NCBI GenBank assembly: GCA_902524245.1
Contig: CABZCN010000007.1
Span: forward strand, 1 to 61,480
Reading direction: 5' to 3'
DNA: 61,480 bases
From: an uncultured Alphaproteobacteria bacterium
Lineage (GTDB): Bacteria > Pseudomonadota > Alphaproteobacteria > HIMB59
Shown here: in pieces, positions 43,099-52,262 of the stretch
Layout: every line of letters starts with the position of its first letter
Position numbering within the stretch: the stretch's first letter is position 1
Made by a program: the position numbers and the translations under genes
The notes under the pieces: model-generated
The model's database searches: none
The model's input: the letters and a program-made list of their open reading frames with translations, nothing else
Told to the model about the DNA's origin: nothing

Positions 43099-43839
43099 AT
43101 GGCAGGACATTCAAAATTTAAAAATATTCAATATCGTAAAGGTGCTCAGGACAAAAAAAGGGCAAAACAATTTGCAAAAATAGGAAGAGAAATTCAAATA
43201 GCCGTGAAGATTGGAGGAACAGACCCAGAGTCCAATCCAAGATTGAGACTAGCAATAACAAATGCTCGAAGTGTAAATATGCCAAAGGATAATGTAGATA
43301 GAGCTATTAATAAAAATAATAATGAAGCTTCTGATTATTCAGAAGTTCGCTATGAGGGGTATGGTCCTTTTGGAACAGCTTTTATAGTTGAGGCCTTAAC
43401 AGATAATAAAAATAGAACAGCTTCAGAAATTAGATCTATTTTTTCAAAGAATGGGGGGAATTTGGGGGAGACAGGAAGTGTGAGTTTTAATTTTAATAAA
43501 GTAGGAGAAATACAAATCAAAAAAGAAATAGATGATAGTGCACTGGAGGATTTACTTGACCATGGTTTAGAGGATTACAATACAGATGACGATGTAACAT
43601 ATCTTTATTCTTCTTTTGAGGAATTAGCATCTTTTGAGAAAATACTAGTAGATAAGAAATTTGACATTGAAAGTGCAAATATTATTTGGAAGCCAAATTT
43701 AACTGTAAAAATTGAAAAAAAGGAAGATCTTGACAAGCTTATTAGATTAAATGAAGAGTTAGAGGATAACGATGATGTTCAAAATTGTTTTTCAAACCTT
43801 GATTTTGATAGCGAATTACTAGAGGTTAATAATGCCTGA
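43099..43839 (+). CDS. yebC: YebC/TACO1-family protein
   Basis: A 246-residue, three-domain protein. Starts MAGHSKFKNIQYRKGAQDKK, contains NPRLRLAITNARSVNMPKDN, GYGPFGTAFIVEALTDNKNR and the acidic final domain. The family has been described as transcription regulators and, more recently, as factors helping ribosomes through proline-rich stretches. Three bases after the ymdB-type gene, and eight overlapping with the nuclease-like gene. It is often followed by ruvCAB; here it is not. Confidence 0.95.
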   Translation: MAGHSKFKNIQYRKGAQDKKRAKQFAKIGREIQIAVKIGGTDPESNPRLRLAITNARSVNMPKDNVDRAINKNNNEASDYSEVRYEGYGPFGTAFIVEALTDNKNRTASEIRSIFSKNGGNLGETGSVSFNFNKVGEIQIKKEIDDSALEDLLDHGLEDYNTDDDVTYLYSSFEELASFEKILVDKKFDIESANIIWKPNLTVKIEKKEDLDKLIRLNEELEDNDDVQNCFSNLDFDSELLEVNNA

Positions 43840-44158
43840 TAAAGCTTGGAAAAATAGGGAAAGACTTGTTGCAAAGTTTTTTGGAGGTATGAGAAATGCC
43901 CTTAGTGGAATCAATTCAAAAGTTACTCATTCAGATGTAATTCACGATAATTTATTTATTGAGTGTAAGTTAAGAGCTAAACATACTGCTATTAAGTTAT
44001 GGGATGATACAAAATCTTTAGCAGACAAGGAAAAAAAGACCCCAGTCATTGCATTATGTGAAAAAAATAGACCTGGTTTTTGGATAATGGTACATTCAGA
44101 TGACTTTGAAAAAGTCTCAAAAGAACTTAAAAATAAAAAGATAATTGATGAAGAGTAA
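43832..44158 (+). CDS. Small PD-(D/E)XK nuclease-like protein in the usual ruvC position
   Basis: A 108-residue soluble protein. N-terminal AWKNRERLVAKFFGG helix, then RNALSG, SDVIHDNLFIECKLRAKH, PVIALCEKNRPGFWIMVHSD. The D-x(n)-ECK arrangement (Asp in SDVIHD, then IECK) with a preceding conserved Glu helix is the core of archaeal Hjc-type and phage PD-(D/E)XK resolvases, which are 110-140 residues and dimeric. It overlaps yebC by eight bases and lies three before tolQ, exactly where ruvC(AB) often occurs. A Holliday-junction resolvase role is inference. I cannot say whether ruvC exists elsewhere in the genome. Confidence 0.6.
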   Translation: MPDKAWKNRERLVAKFFGGMRNALSGINSKVTHSDVIHDNLFIECKLRAKHTAIKLWDDTKSLADKEKKTPVIALCEKNRPGFWIMVHSDDFEKVSKELKNKKIIDEE

Positions 44159-44161
44159 TTC

Positions 44162-44860
44162 ATGGAAGAAGTAGTAAACTTAGCATCCCTTGAGGGTTCA
44201 GTAGATTTCTCAATGATGGGAATGTTTCTAAAATCTGACTGGGTTGTTAAATTTGTAATCATATTGTTAGTGATTTTTTCAATCCAATCTTGGAAGACAA
44301 TCATTCAAAAAATATTGTTAATAAATAAACTCAAGAAAATATCAAAAAAATTTGAAAACCATTTTTGGTCTGGTGTATCTTTAGATGAGCTTTACAAACA
44401 AATTGACGAATTCGATCAAGAAAGTTTCTCAAATATATTTAGAAATATAATGAACGAATATGAAAAATCTCGTATTCAGAAAAATAGTATAGACTCAGCT
44501 TTCATTCAAAGACTTTATACATCCCTTGATTTAAGTATTGCTGATGAAGATACAAATTTAAATAAAGGATTGTCCTTTTTAGCTTCTTCTGGATCTGTAG
44601 CTCCTTTTATTGGATTATTTGGAACAGTTTGGGGAATTATGAATAGTTTTCAAGCAATAGCAATTGCTCAAAATACTAATCTCGCTGTGGTGGCACCTGG
44701 TATTGCAGAAGCTTTATTTGTAACTGCTTTGGGCCTCTTCGTTGCCATTCCTTCAACCGCTTATTACAACCACATAACTTCAAAAATTGATAACTATTTG
44801 TCAGAGGCTGAAAGTTTTGGGAAGGATTTAGTTAATATAATTTCACGCCAAGTTAAATAA
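44162..44860 (+). CDS. tolQ: Tol-Pal system proton channel subunit TolQ
   Basis: A 232-residue inner-membrane protein. TM1 is at about residues 24-40; a long cytoplasmic loop carries the LDLSIADEDTNLNKGLSFLA region; TM2 and TM3 (GLFGTVWGIMNSFQAIA, and APGIAEALFVTALGLFVAIPS) hold the conserved Thr and Pro residues of ExbB/TolQ. With TolR it uses the proton gradient to drive TolA and outer-membrane constriction at division. First of a five- to six-gene tol operon. Confidence 0.95.
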   Translation: MEEVVNLASLEGSVDFSMMGMFLKSDWVVKFVIILLVIFSIQSWKTIIQKILLINKLKKISKKFENHFWSGVSLDELYKQIDEFDQESFSNIFRNIMNEYEKSRIQKNSIDSAFIQRLYTSLDLSIADEDTNLNKGLSFLASSGSVAPFIGLFGTVWGIMNSFQAIAIAQNTNLAVVAPGIAEALFVTALGLFVAIPSTAYYNHITSKIDNYLSEAESFGKDLVNIISRQVK

Positions 44861-44864
44861 TTAT

Positions 44865-45260
44865 ATGAGAAAAAAACATCGACCTGTTTCAAATATAAAT
44901 GTAACGCCTATGGTTGATGTTATGTTGGTTTTACTTATTGTGTTTATGGTCACCGCTCCCCTTCTAACTGTAGGTGTTCCTGTAAACTTGCCAAAAGTTG
45001 AGGCTAATTCTTTAGATGCACAAAAGGAACCACTTGAAATTTCGATTAATGAGAATAATGAAATTTATTTAGGTGAGGAACTAATTGCTTTTGATGAGTT
45101 AATTTTAAAAGTTAAAACTATCGCAGGTTCCAATAATGACATAAGAATTTTTTTAAGAGCTGATAGCACAATTAATTATGGAGAAGTGATGAAGGTTCTT
45201 GGTGCTCTCAACACATCTGGTTTTTTAAAAATTGCTCTTGTAACGAAAAAACCAAGTTAA
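44865..45260 (+). CDS. tolR: Tol-Pal system protein TolR
   Basis: A 131-residue, one-TM protein. INVTPMVDVMLVLLIVFMV is the N-terminal TM with the essential proton-carrying Asp (Asp18 in PMVDVML). The periplasmic domain follows (FLRADSTINYGEVMKVL). Five bases after tolQ and directly abutting tolA. Confidence 0.95.
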   Translation: MRKKHRPVSNINVTPMVDVMLVLLIVFMVTAPLLTVGVPVNLPKVEANSLDAQKEPLEISINENNEIYLGEELIAFDELILKVKTIAGSNNDIRIFLRADSTINYGEVMKVLGALNTSGFLKIALVTKKPS

Positions 45261-46265
45261 GTGTCTACTATTTCACTATTTAATCCTTTCAGAAATTTAA
45301 TCTTATTCATTGAAAATTTCAGTTATAAAAAAAGCGATTTTTATTTCCAAATATTTTCTTTTCTTATACATCTATTAATTTTAATACCGATGATAAATTT
45401 TACTTTTGAAAAAAAAATCAGTGATATTCCAATGATTTTACCAGTCGAAATGTTCATTATTGAAGAAAAGACAGCTGCGCCTGAATTTGTTGAGGAGATA
45501 AATGAAATTATTCCAACATTTGAAGAAGAGTCTCCAAAGCAGAGTGAAATTGAGGTTATTGAACCAGAATTAAAAAAAATAACATCTCAAGAGTCAAATG
45601 ATCCAATAATCCAGGATACTAATGAAGAAGTATTGGTTGATAACTCCCTAGACAAAACAAACGAGTTCATAATTGATGAGAAAGTAAAACCTGAAATTAA
45701 AAAACCAGAAGAGGAGACACCTCCGCCAATTGAAAATGATTTTGAGATCGAATTAAAACAAAAACCTGAACCTAAAGAAATACCTGAGCCTAAAGAGGAT
45801 ATTGAGATTGTTGTTAAGAAAAAACCTGTAAAAAAAACTTTCAATGTTAGTACTGTTTTAAAAGATTTAGAAAATCAAGATAAAGAATTTAAAAAAGAAC
45901 AGGAAGCATCTGAAGTCAAACAAGAGGAAGTTTTCACAGAAAAAGTTGGACCAACGATGACTATTTCAGAAATTGATTTATTAAGGCAACAGTTACATGG
46001 CTGTTTGAATCTTAATGTTGGTGTTGCTAACTTAAAAGAAATAAAACCTGTTATTTATATTGAAGTTAACCCTGATCGAACTGTAAAAAGTTCTAAAGTA
46101 GTTAATAAAGAAAAATTAAATGATCCATCATTTAGAACAGCTGCTGAAGCCGCAATGAGAGCAGTAAATAATCCAGATTGTAGTCCTCTTTTATTACCCG
46201 CAGATAAATATGAACAGTGGAAAGAAATTAACTTTACTTTTGATTTCAGCTGGATGTTTGATTAA
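45261..46265 (+). CDS. tolA: Tol-Pal system protein TolA (energy-transducing bridge)
   Basis: A 334-residue protein: one N-terminal TM helix (about residues 32-47), a long Glu/Lys/Pro-rich periplasmic rod (50-240), and a small C-terminal globular domain with LNVGVANLKEIKPVIYIEVN, AAEAAMRAVNNPDCSPLLLP, and WKEINFTFD. These are TonB-C/TolA-III-like. It starts with GTG next to the tolR stop. The rod is rich in Pro-Glu/Glu-Pro steps rather than the Ala-rich helix of E. coli TolA, as is usual in alphaproteobacteria. Confidence 0.9.
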   Translation: MSTISLFNPFRNLILFIENFSYKKSDFYFQIFSFLIHLLILIPMINFTFEKKISDIPMILPVEMFIIEEKTAAPEFVEEINEIIPTFEEESPKQSEIEVIEPELKKITSQESNDPIIQDTNEEVLVDNSLDKTNEFIIDEKVKPEIKKPEEETPPPIENDFEIELKQKPEPKEIPEPKEDIEIVVKKKPVKKTFNVSTVLKDLENQDKEFKKEQEASEVKQEEVFTEKVGPTMTISEIDLLRQQLHGCLNLNVGVANLKEIKPVIYIEVNPDRTVKSSKVVNKEKLNDPSFRTAAEAAMRAVNNPDCSPLLLPADKYEQWKEINFTFDFSWMFD

Positions 46266-46309
46266 TTAAAATTTAAGATATAAATTGCGTAATTGGTTAA
46301 AATATTTTT

Positions 46310-47629
46310 ATGATTAAAAAAATCTTAATAATTTTGTTTTTTTCATTTAATGCAAACGCTGCATTAGAGGTAACTATTGCTCAAGGAAAAGTTGAACCCA
46401 CTCCCATAGCTATTACTCAAATTTTTGGAGCAGACTCGGACACAGCTAGATACGGAAACACACTTAGACAAATTATTTCAAATAATCTCACAAATTCTGG
46501 ACTTTTTTATACTGTAAATGAAGACCTTTATATCCAATCTGACAATTTAGTTGAAAAAGTTCCACGATTTGAAGACTGGAAATTAATAAAAGCACAATTT
46601 TTATTAAGTGCGGATGTCAGTAAAACTGACAAAGGGATTAGACTACGAATGAGACTTTATGATGTCTTTAATGCAAAAGAGATAGAGAAATTACAATTAA
46701 CAATACCCGATGAAAATTTAATTAGAAGAGTGGGTCATACAGTAAGCGACATTGTTTATGAAAGGATTACTGGTGAAACAGGTTACTTTGATACAAGAAT
46801 TGTTTATGTCTCTGAAATTGGCCCTTTAGACCAAAGAGTAAAAAGATTAGCAATTATGGATCAAGATGGACATATAGATAGTCATCAATTTTTAACAGAT
46901 GGTAAAAATATGGTGCTAACTCCGCGTTTCGCACCAAATAAACAATTAATAACATATATGGAATACAAAAATAATCTTCCAAGAGTTTATATTTACAATC
47001 TTAAAACAGGTGAAAGAGAAATTGTTGGAGATTTTCCTGGAATGACTTTTGCACCAAGATTTTCACCAGATAGCCAGAGTGTAGTAATGTCTTTTTCAGA
47101 TCCTAACAATGCAGCTAATTCTGAAATATATCTAATGGATTTAAATACCCGATCTCGTTCAAGATTAACAAATGATTCTGGAATAGATACATCGCCCTCT
47201 TTTTCTCCTGATGGAAATAAAATTGTTTTTAATTCTGATCGTGGTGGCAGCCCTCAGTTATTTGTTATGGATAAGAATGGAGATAATATAAAAAGAATTT
47301 CAAAAGGTAGGGGTGTATATGGAAACCCAGTTTGGTCTCCAAGAGGGGACTTGATAGCTTTTACAAAGTTAACTCAGGGTAATTTCCATATAGGTGTTAT
47401 GGACATAAATGGAAATAATGAGAGAGTTATTGTGAGGGATTTTGCTTTAGAGTCACCTGCTTGGTCCCCAAATGGTAGATATTTAATATTTCATAGACAA
47501 AAAAGGTCAAATCTTGATGGCACTGGTGGGGAAGTAACAATTCATTTTATTGATATTACTGGATACAATGAGAGAGTTATTCCGACTCCAAGGGATGGGA
47601 GTGACCCTGCTTGGTCACCTTTGTTGTAA
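46310..47629 (+). CDS. tolB: Tol-Pal system periplasmic beta-propeller TolB
   Basis: A 439-residue secreted protein: a signal peptide (about 1-17), an alpha/beta N domain, and a six-bladed propeller with repeated FSPDG or SPNG-type turns (FAPRFSPDSQSV, PSFSPDGNKIVF, PVWSPRGDLIAF, PAWSPNGRYLIF). The repeats are regular and complete, ending DPAWSPLL. It binds Pal and the TolA C domain. There is a 44-base gap after tolA and 122 bases before pal, so pal may have its own promoter. Confidence 0.96.
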   Translation: MIKKILIILFFSFNANAALEVTIAQGKVEPTPIAITQIFGADSDTARYGNTLRQIISNNLTNSGLFYTVNEDLYIQSDNLVEKVPRFEDWKLIKAQFLLSADVSKTDKGIRLRMRLYDVFNAKEIEKLQLTIPDENLIRRVGHTVSDIVYERITGETGYFDTRIVYVSEIGPLDQRVKRLAIMDQDGHIDSHQFLTDGKNMVLTPRFAPNKQLITYMEYKNNLPRVYIYNLKTGEREIVGDFPGMTFAPRFSPDSQSVVMSFSDPNNAANSEIYLMDLNTRSRSRLTNDSGIDTSPSFSPDGNKIVFNSDRGGSPQLFVMDKNGDNIKRISKGRGVYGNPVWSPRGDLIAFTKLTQGNFHIGVMDINGNNERVIVRDFALESPAWSPNGRYLIFHRQKRSNLDGTGGEVTIHFIDITGYNERVIPTPRDGSDPAWSPLL

Positions 47630-47751
47630 AAATTCTTGAGAAATCAACAAAATATAATTAATTTAAATAAGAATTATCTTGATTTCCAAAAAATTCAGTG
47701 TTTATTTACCTAAACTATAGTAAGAATATATTTACGCGGAGATTTATAATA

Positions 47752-48246
47752 ATGTTAAAAAAATTGTTTATGCTTATTGTTGCGGGTTTTTTCCTTGCTT
47801 CATGTGCTGCTACTAAGACTGAACAGGGTGGTGATGTTGACGCAGCATCAGCCAGTGCTAGTTCATCATCAGGTGGTGAAATTACAGCTGGTACTCAAGA
47901 AGATCTGATTGTAAACGTGGGTGACAGAGTGTTCTTTGAATTTGATAGCTCAGAATTAACTGTTGATGCGCAAGCTACACTTGATGCACAAGCAGCTTGG
48001 TTAATGCAATATCCAGACACTAACATAACTGTTGAAGGCCATGCTGATGAAAGAGGTACTCGTGAGTACAACTTGGCTCTAGGAGATAAAAGAGCATTTT
48101 CTGTGTACTCTTATCTAGCCCAAGCAGGAATTGACACCAATAGAATGGAATATGTAAGTTGGGGCAAAGAAAGACCAGAAGTTGTTGGATCTGATGAAAC
48201 TGCTTACAGTCAAAATAGACGCGGCGTAACCCTAGTAAGTAATTAA
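47752..48246 (+). CDS. pal: Peptidoglycan-associated lipoprotein Pal
   Basis: About 164 residues. The ATG at 47752 gives MLKKLFMLIVAGFFLASC with a lipobox Cys at 18; GTG 47698 would only add a non-signal leader. A Ser/Ala-rich linker follows, then an OmpA-type peptidoglycan-binding domain: FFEFDSSELT, VEGHADERGTREYNLALGDKRA (in part) with the conserved Asp and Arg that hold meso-DAP, and QNRRGV. A GGAG ribosome-binding site lies ten bases upstream. A strong hairpin follows the stop codon (48261-48285). Confidence 0.96.
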   Translation: MLKKLFMLIVAGFFLASCAATKTEQGGDVDAASASASSSSGGEITAGTQEDLIVNVGDRVFFEFDSSELTVDAQATLDAQAAWLMQYPDTNITVEGHADERGTREYNLALGDKRAFSVYSYLAQAGIDTNRMEYVSWGKERPEVVGSDETAYSQNRRGVTLVSN

Positions 48247-48260
48247 TCAAAATTTCATTA

Positions 48261-48285
48261 GGGTGCTCTTCTTAAAAGAGCACCC
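48261..48285 (+). terminator. Terminator/attenuator hairpin after pal
   Basis: Perfect ten-base arms GGGTGCTCTT and AAGAGCACCC with a five-base loop, followed by GAATTTTTC. It lies just before the cpoB ATG (48295), so cpoB is either read by escape or has its own promoter. It fits the high demand for Pal relative to CpoB. Confidence 0.8.
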
Positions 48286-48294
48286 GAATTTTTC

Positions 48295-49323
48295 ATGAAA
48301 AAAATAAACATAATTTTGGTTATTTTTTTCCTAATCCTTTTTAGTAACCAATCTAATTCTGAAAATCACAATCAAGTATCTGTAGAATTAGACAGAATTA
48401 AAAATGACATAATTGATCTTCAAAAGTTTGTTTATAAAAATGACTCATCACAAAATAATAATGTTAACTCAGATGCAAAAAATGATTTAGATGAATTAAA
48501 AATATTAATCAATGAGATTTCAAAAAGTATCATTTCATTAGAAAAACAAATTTCAGATATTAAAGATGATGTAAAAAACCTATACTCTTTATACACATCA
48601 TCTGACTCTGACACAAAAAAAATTATTAATGCATCTGATCAATTAAATATAGAAGAGAGCTCCTCAAACATCGTAGAGAATTCAGAGGATGATCAGATAT
48701 TAGGACAAATCAGCCTGTCTGACCTTGATAAAGATGAAATAAAAAAGATAGAAATACCAAATGAAGAGTCTGATGAGGCAATTTCTTCATTAGATTTTGA
48801 AAAAGATGAATTAGATGAAATAGAGATAAAATCTATTTCAGAAGTGAATACCTCAATGCTTAATGATTTAGAAATGCTGATAGAAGAGAGAGAAATAGAG
48901 CTTAATAAGCCAATAATTGACGTTGAATTAGAGTTAAAAAATGCAAAAAAAAGCTTTGCAAGTTTTGATAACAAGTCTGCAATTGAAAGTTTACTGTTGA
49001 TAATTAATTCAAATACTGATCAAGATGAATATCTAGCTGAGTCTTATTATCTTCTTGGCAGGACTTATTTTATGGAGAATGAAATCATTGAAGCTGTAAA
49101 ATATTTTGGAATAAGACACAGAGATTTCTCATCATTTTCTAAATTTAAGTCTGAAAATTACTTTTGGCTTGGAAAATCTCTTTTTAGTATTGGAGATCAA
49201 GAAAATGGATGTTTAATCATGGAAGATTTAATTTTTTCAAATGCTTATTTAGAAAGTAAAGAAGTAATTGAGTCTGCAAAATCTCTCCAATCAGAAAAAG
49301 ATTGTGGTTTAATTATTGACTGA
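48295..49323 (+). CDS. cpoB: Tol-Pal accessory protein CpoB/YbgF
   Basis: A 342-residue periplasmic protein: signal peptide (about 1-21), a trimerising coiled coil (about 25-100), an unusually long acidic Ser/Glu/Asp linker (about 105-205), then a C-terminal TPR region (AKKSFASFDNKSAIESLL, AESYYLLGRTYFMENE, SENYFWLGKSLFSIGD). CpoB coordinates Tol action and peptidoglycan synthesis at constriction. The linker is much longer and more acidic than in E. coli. It overlaps tilS by eight bases. Confidence 0.85.
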   Translation: MKKINIILVIFFLILFSNQSNSENHNQVSVELDRIKNDIIDLQKFVYKNDSSQNNNVNSDAKNDLDELKILINEISKSIISLEKQISDIKDDVKNLYSLYTSSDSDTKKIINASDQLNIEESSSNIVENSEDDQILGQISLSDLDKDEIKKIEIPNEESDEAISSLDFEKDELDEIEIKSISEVNTSMLNDLEMLIEEREIELNKPIIDVELELKNAKKSFASFDNKSAIESLLLIINSNTDQDEYLAESYYLLGRTYFMENEIIEAVKYFGIRHRDFSSFSKFKSENYFWLGKSLFSIGDQENGCLIMEDLIFSNAYLESKEVIESAKSLQSEKDCGLIID

Positions 49324-50269
49324 AGAAGTATCCCTTTCTCATAGTGTAAAGAATTACCTTCAAAATAATACTAAAGCTAACGACAAAATATTGATTTCAA
49401 TTTCTTGTGGTTTGGATAGTACAGTCCTATATGATGCAATAATTAGATCAAAATATTTTAATAAAAAAAATATTTATTATATGATATTTGATCACCAAAT
49501 AAGACCTGAGGGAAAATATGAAATTAAACAATTTATTAACATTTATAATCTTACAAATAAGAATCTTTTCGTTAAGAGATTGTTTTTAAAGGATAAATCA
49601 AAAGGTTTTCAAAATAAATCAAGATCTATAAGATATGATTTTTTATATAAATTTTCAAAAAAAAAAGATGTAAAGCACATTTTTTTGGGCCACCATCTCG
49701 ATGACTTAAATGAAACTTATTTCTTGAGAAAAACCCAACAATCTAGTGCTACTGGATTATCAAATATTTTTTTAGATAAATACAAAAGTCTCAAATTACA
49801 TCGACCATTAAAGAAATACACAAAAAAGCAAATCAAAAGTTATGCTATATTTAACAGACTTACATGGTTTGATGATAGAAGTAACTTAGAGTTAGGTTAC
49901 ACAAGAAACAAAATAAGAAATTTTTTGTATTCAAATAAACTCTTTAATCAAATTAATAATGAAAGACTAAAATTCTTTAAAATATTCCATTTGCATCAGC
50001 TACACAAAAATTTTTTTAAAAGAAAAAGAAATAACATTTTTGAAATTGACACAATAAAGTTCAACTATCTGAATGAAAATCTTAAATTTATCGTAGTACA
50101 GTCATTTTATTACGAATATCGTCATCTATTAAAAAAACAAATTAGAGATGAAAACATCAAGAATTTTTTAAAAATACTTAAAAATCACCTTATTAGCAAT
50201 AAAGAAAGGTCAGTATTTTCAGGGAAAATTGGTGTCTTTAATAAAAAAACATGTATAAATCTTACTTAG
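49316..50269 (+). CDS. tilS: tRNA(Ile)-lysidine synthase
   Basis: Makes lysidine at C34 of tRNA-Ile2 so that AUA is read as isoleucine. The PP-loop is SCGLDST at about residues 30-36, where the family usually has SGGxDS. Further N-type ATPase blocks: [13 protein letters not shown], and [16 protein letters not shown], then RNKIRNFL. At 317 residues it is a short TilS lacking most of the C-terminal domain. The TTG start lies inside the end of cpoB. AUA is common in this AT-rich DNA, so the enzyme should be essential. Confidence 0.92.
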   Translation: MTEEVSLSHSVKNYLQNNTKANDKILISISCGLDSTVLYDAIIRSKYFNKKNIYYMIFDHQIRPEGKYEIKQFINIYNLTNKNLFVKRLFLKDKSKGFQNKSRSIRYDFLYKFSKKKDVKHIFLGHHLDDLNETYFLRKTQQSSATGLSNIFLDKYKSLKLHRPLKKYTKKQIKSYAIFNRLTWFDDRSNLELGYTRNKIRNFLYSNKLFNQINNERLKFFKIFHLHQLHKNFFKRKRNNIFEIDTIKFNYLNENLKFIVVQSFYYEYRHLLKKQIRDENIKNFLKILKNHLISNKERSVFSGKIGVFNKKTCINLT

Positions 50270-50306
50270 TACTTTAAACGTAAGTAACACTAACTATATT
50301 AAATAT

Positions 50307-52235
50307 ATGAAAAATTTTTCAAAAAATATCTTTGTCTGGATAATAATAAGCCTTATTTTGCTTGGATTATTCAATGTTTTTAAAAACTCTCAAAGAGATT
50401 ACTCCGCAGTAACATACACATATTCAACATTATTAGACAAAGCTCAAAAAGGTGAAATTAAATCTGTTGAAATTCAGGGAAACAATATTTTTGGTCAAAC
50501 TATGGATGGCGTTGACTTTTCAACTTACGCTCCTAGGGATCCTAATTTAATAGAAACTCTTAACGAAAATCAGGTCGCTATCAACGCAAAACCCGAACAA
50601 AACGGTATGCACCCTCTACTTAGTATATTTGTATCTTGGTTCCCAATGTTACTTTTAATTGGCGTTTGGATATTTTTTATGCGTCAAATGCAATCAGGTA
50701 AGGGTGGTGGAGCACTAGGTTTTGGTAGATCAAAAGCAAAGTTACTCAATGAAAATAAACAAAGAGTTACTTTTAACGATGTTGCAGGTATCGATGAGGC
50801 CAAACAAGAGTTAGAAGAGGTTGTTTCTTTCTTAAAAGACCCGCAAAAGTTTCAAAGATTGGGAGCTAAAATACCAAAAGGCGCTCTTTTGGTTGGACCT
50901 CCCGGTACCGGAAAGACACTTCTTGCTCGAGCAATAGCTGGGGAAGCTGGGGTGCCATTCTTCTCGATTTCCGGATCAGATTTTGTGGAAATGTTTGTAG
51001 GTGTCGGAGCTAGTAGAGTTAGAGATATGTTTGAACAAGGTAAGAAGAACGCACCTTGTATTATATTTATTGATGAAATAGATGCTGTTGGAAGGCACAG
51101 AGGTGCCGGATTAGGCGGTGGTAATGACGAGAGAGAACAAACTCTTAATCAGCTCCTTGTTGAAATGGATGGTTTTGAAGCTAATGAAGGAGTGATTATT
51201 GTTGCAGCAACTAACAGGCCAGATGTTCTTGACCCAGCATTATTAAGACCAGGAAGATTTGATAGACAAGTGGTAGTACCTGCCCCTGACATTATTGGAA
51301 GAGATAAAATTTTAAAAGTACATACAAGAAAAATTAAAATGGATAAATCTGTTAAAACTATAGCTATTGCCAGGTCAACTCCTGGTTTCTCTGGAGCTGA
51401 TTTAGCTAATATTGTTAACGAAGCCGCACTTATAGCAGCTAGAAAGAATAAGAGAATTGTCACTATGGATGATTTTGAAGATGCTAAAGATAAAGTAATG
51501 CTTGGAACACAAAATAAATCAAAAATAATTTCAGATAGCGAGAAGGAAGTAATAGCTTACCACGAAGCTGGACATGCCTTAGCAAACTTACATTGTAAAC
51601 ATGCAGACCCAATATATAAATCATCAATTATTCCGACGGGTAGGGCTTTAGGTTTTGTTATGAGTGTCCCTGAGCAAGACAAAGTAATTCATCGTAAAGA
51701 TGAATATTTAGACAAATTAGTGGTAACTGTCGCAGCACGAATTGCTGAAGAATTGATATTTGGTCCTGAAAAAATAGGTTCTGGAGCAGCTGGTGATATT
51801 CAACAGGTCACAAACTTGGCTAGAGCTATGGTAACGCAAATGGGTTATAGTGATAAGTTGGGAAGAGTGAGATATACTGGTAATCAGGAGGAAGTATTTT
51901 TGGGTCACTCCGTTACTCAATCTAAAAATATTTCTGAGGAAACTGCAAGAATCATTGATCAAGAGGTCATACACCTCGTTGAAGATGCAGAGTCAAAAGC
52001 TAGAAAAATACTTACAGAAAATATCAAAGATCTTCATACTATAGCTAAAGGACTTTTAGAATATGAAACACTAACAGGCGAAGAAATTAAAAACTTAATA
52101 AAGGGAATTAAACCAAAAAGGGATGACGATTTAACATCTGATAGCTCAGATGATTCTGATAATCAAAAAGAGACAGTAAAAAAAGGCCCTTTACCATCAT
52201 TTACAAAAGATCAAGATTTTCCTCTTCCAAATTAA
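50307..52235 (+). CDS. ftsH: ATP-dependent zinc metalloprotease FtsH
   Basis: A 642-residue membrane-anchored AAA protease. Two TM helices (about 8-24 and 105-125) flank a periplasmic domain. The AAA module has Walker A GPPGTGKT at 197-204, Walker [10 protein letters not shown], and the SRH region RPGRFDRQ; the zinc site HEAGH is at 419-423. It degrades sigma-32 and short-lived membrane proteins; rpoH is 3 kb downstream here. The tilS-ftsH-glmM order is common in proteobacteria. The C-terminal tail is acidic and disordered-looking. Confidence 0.98.
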   Translation: MKNFSKNIFVWIIISLILLGLFNVFKNSQRDYSAVTYTYSTLLDKAQKGEIKSVEIQGNNIFGQTMDGVDFSTYAPRDPNLIETLNENQVAINAKPEQNGMHPLLSIFVSWFPMLLLIGVWIFFMRQMQSGKGGGALGFGRSKAKLLNENKQRVTFNDVAGIDEAKQELEEVVSFLKDPQKFQRLGAKIPKGALLVGPPGTGKTLLARAIAGEAGVPFFSISGSDFVEMFVGVGASRVRDMFEQGKKNAPCIIFIDEIDAVGRHRGAGLGGGNDEREQTLNQLLVEMDGFEANEGVIIVAATNRPDVLDPALLRPGRFDRQVVVPAPDIIGRDKILKVHTRKIKMDKSVKTIAIARSTPGFSGADLANIVNEAALIAARKNKRIVTMDDFEDAKDKVMLGTQNKSKIISDSEKEVIAYHEAGHALANLHCKHADPIYKSSIIPTGRALGFVMSVPEQDKVIHRKDEYLDKLVVTVAARIAEELIFGPEKIGSGAAGDIQQVTNLARAMVTQMGYSDKLGRVRYTGNQEEVFLGHSVTQSKNISEETARIIDQEVIHLVEDAESKARKILTENIKDLHTIAKGLLEYETLTGEEIKNLIKGIKPKRDDDLTSDSSDDSDNQKETVKKGPLPSFTKDQDFPLPN

Positions 52236-52262
52236 CGATAAGTCCAATATTAAATATCTCTT

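Noticed and set aside
45587-45844. Minus-strand Ser-rich ORF inside tolA
   Set aside because: It is the complement of the Glu/Lys/Pro-rich TolA rod; its Ser/Phe/Gly repeats are a by-product of that composition.
47630-47751. TATAAT at 47653-47658 as a pal promoter
   Set aside because: The nearest TTGAGA lies only 11 bases upstream, too close for a sigma-70 promoter, and there is no extended -10 TG.
48693-48974. Minus-strand Ser-rich ORF inside cpoB
   Set aside because: Shadow of the acidic linker of CpoB; low complexity and no start signal.
51149-51463. Minus-strand ORF inside ftsH
   Set aside because: Antisense to the highly conserved AAA module; the coding evidence is all on the plus strand.
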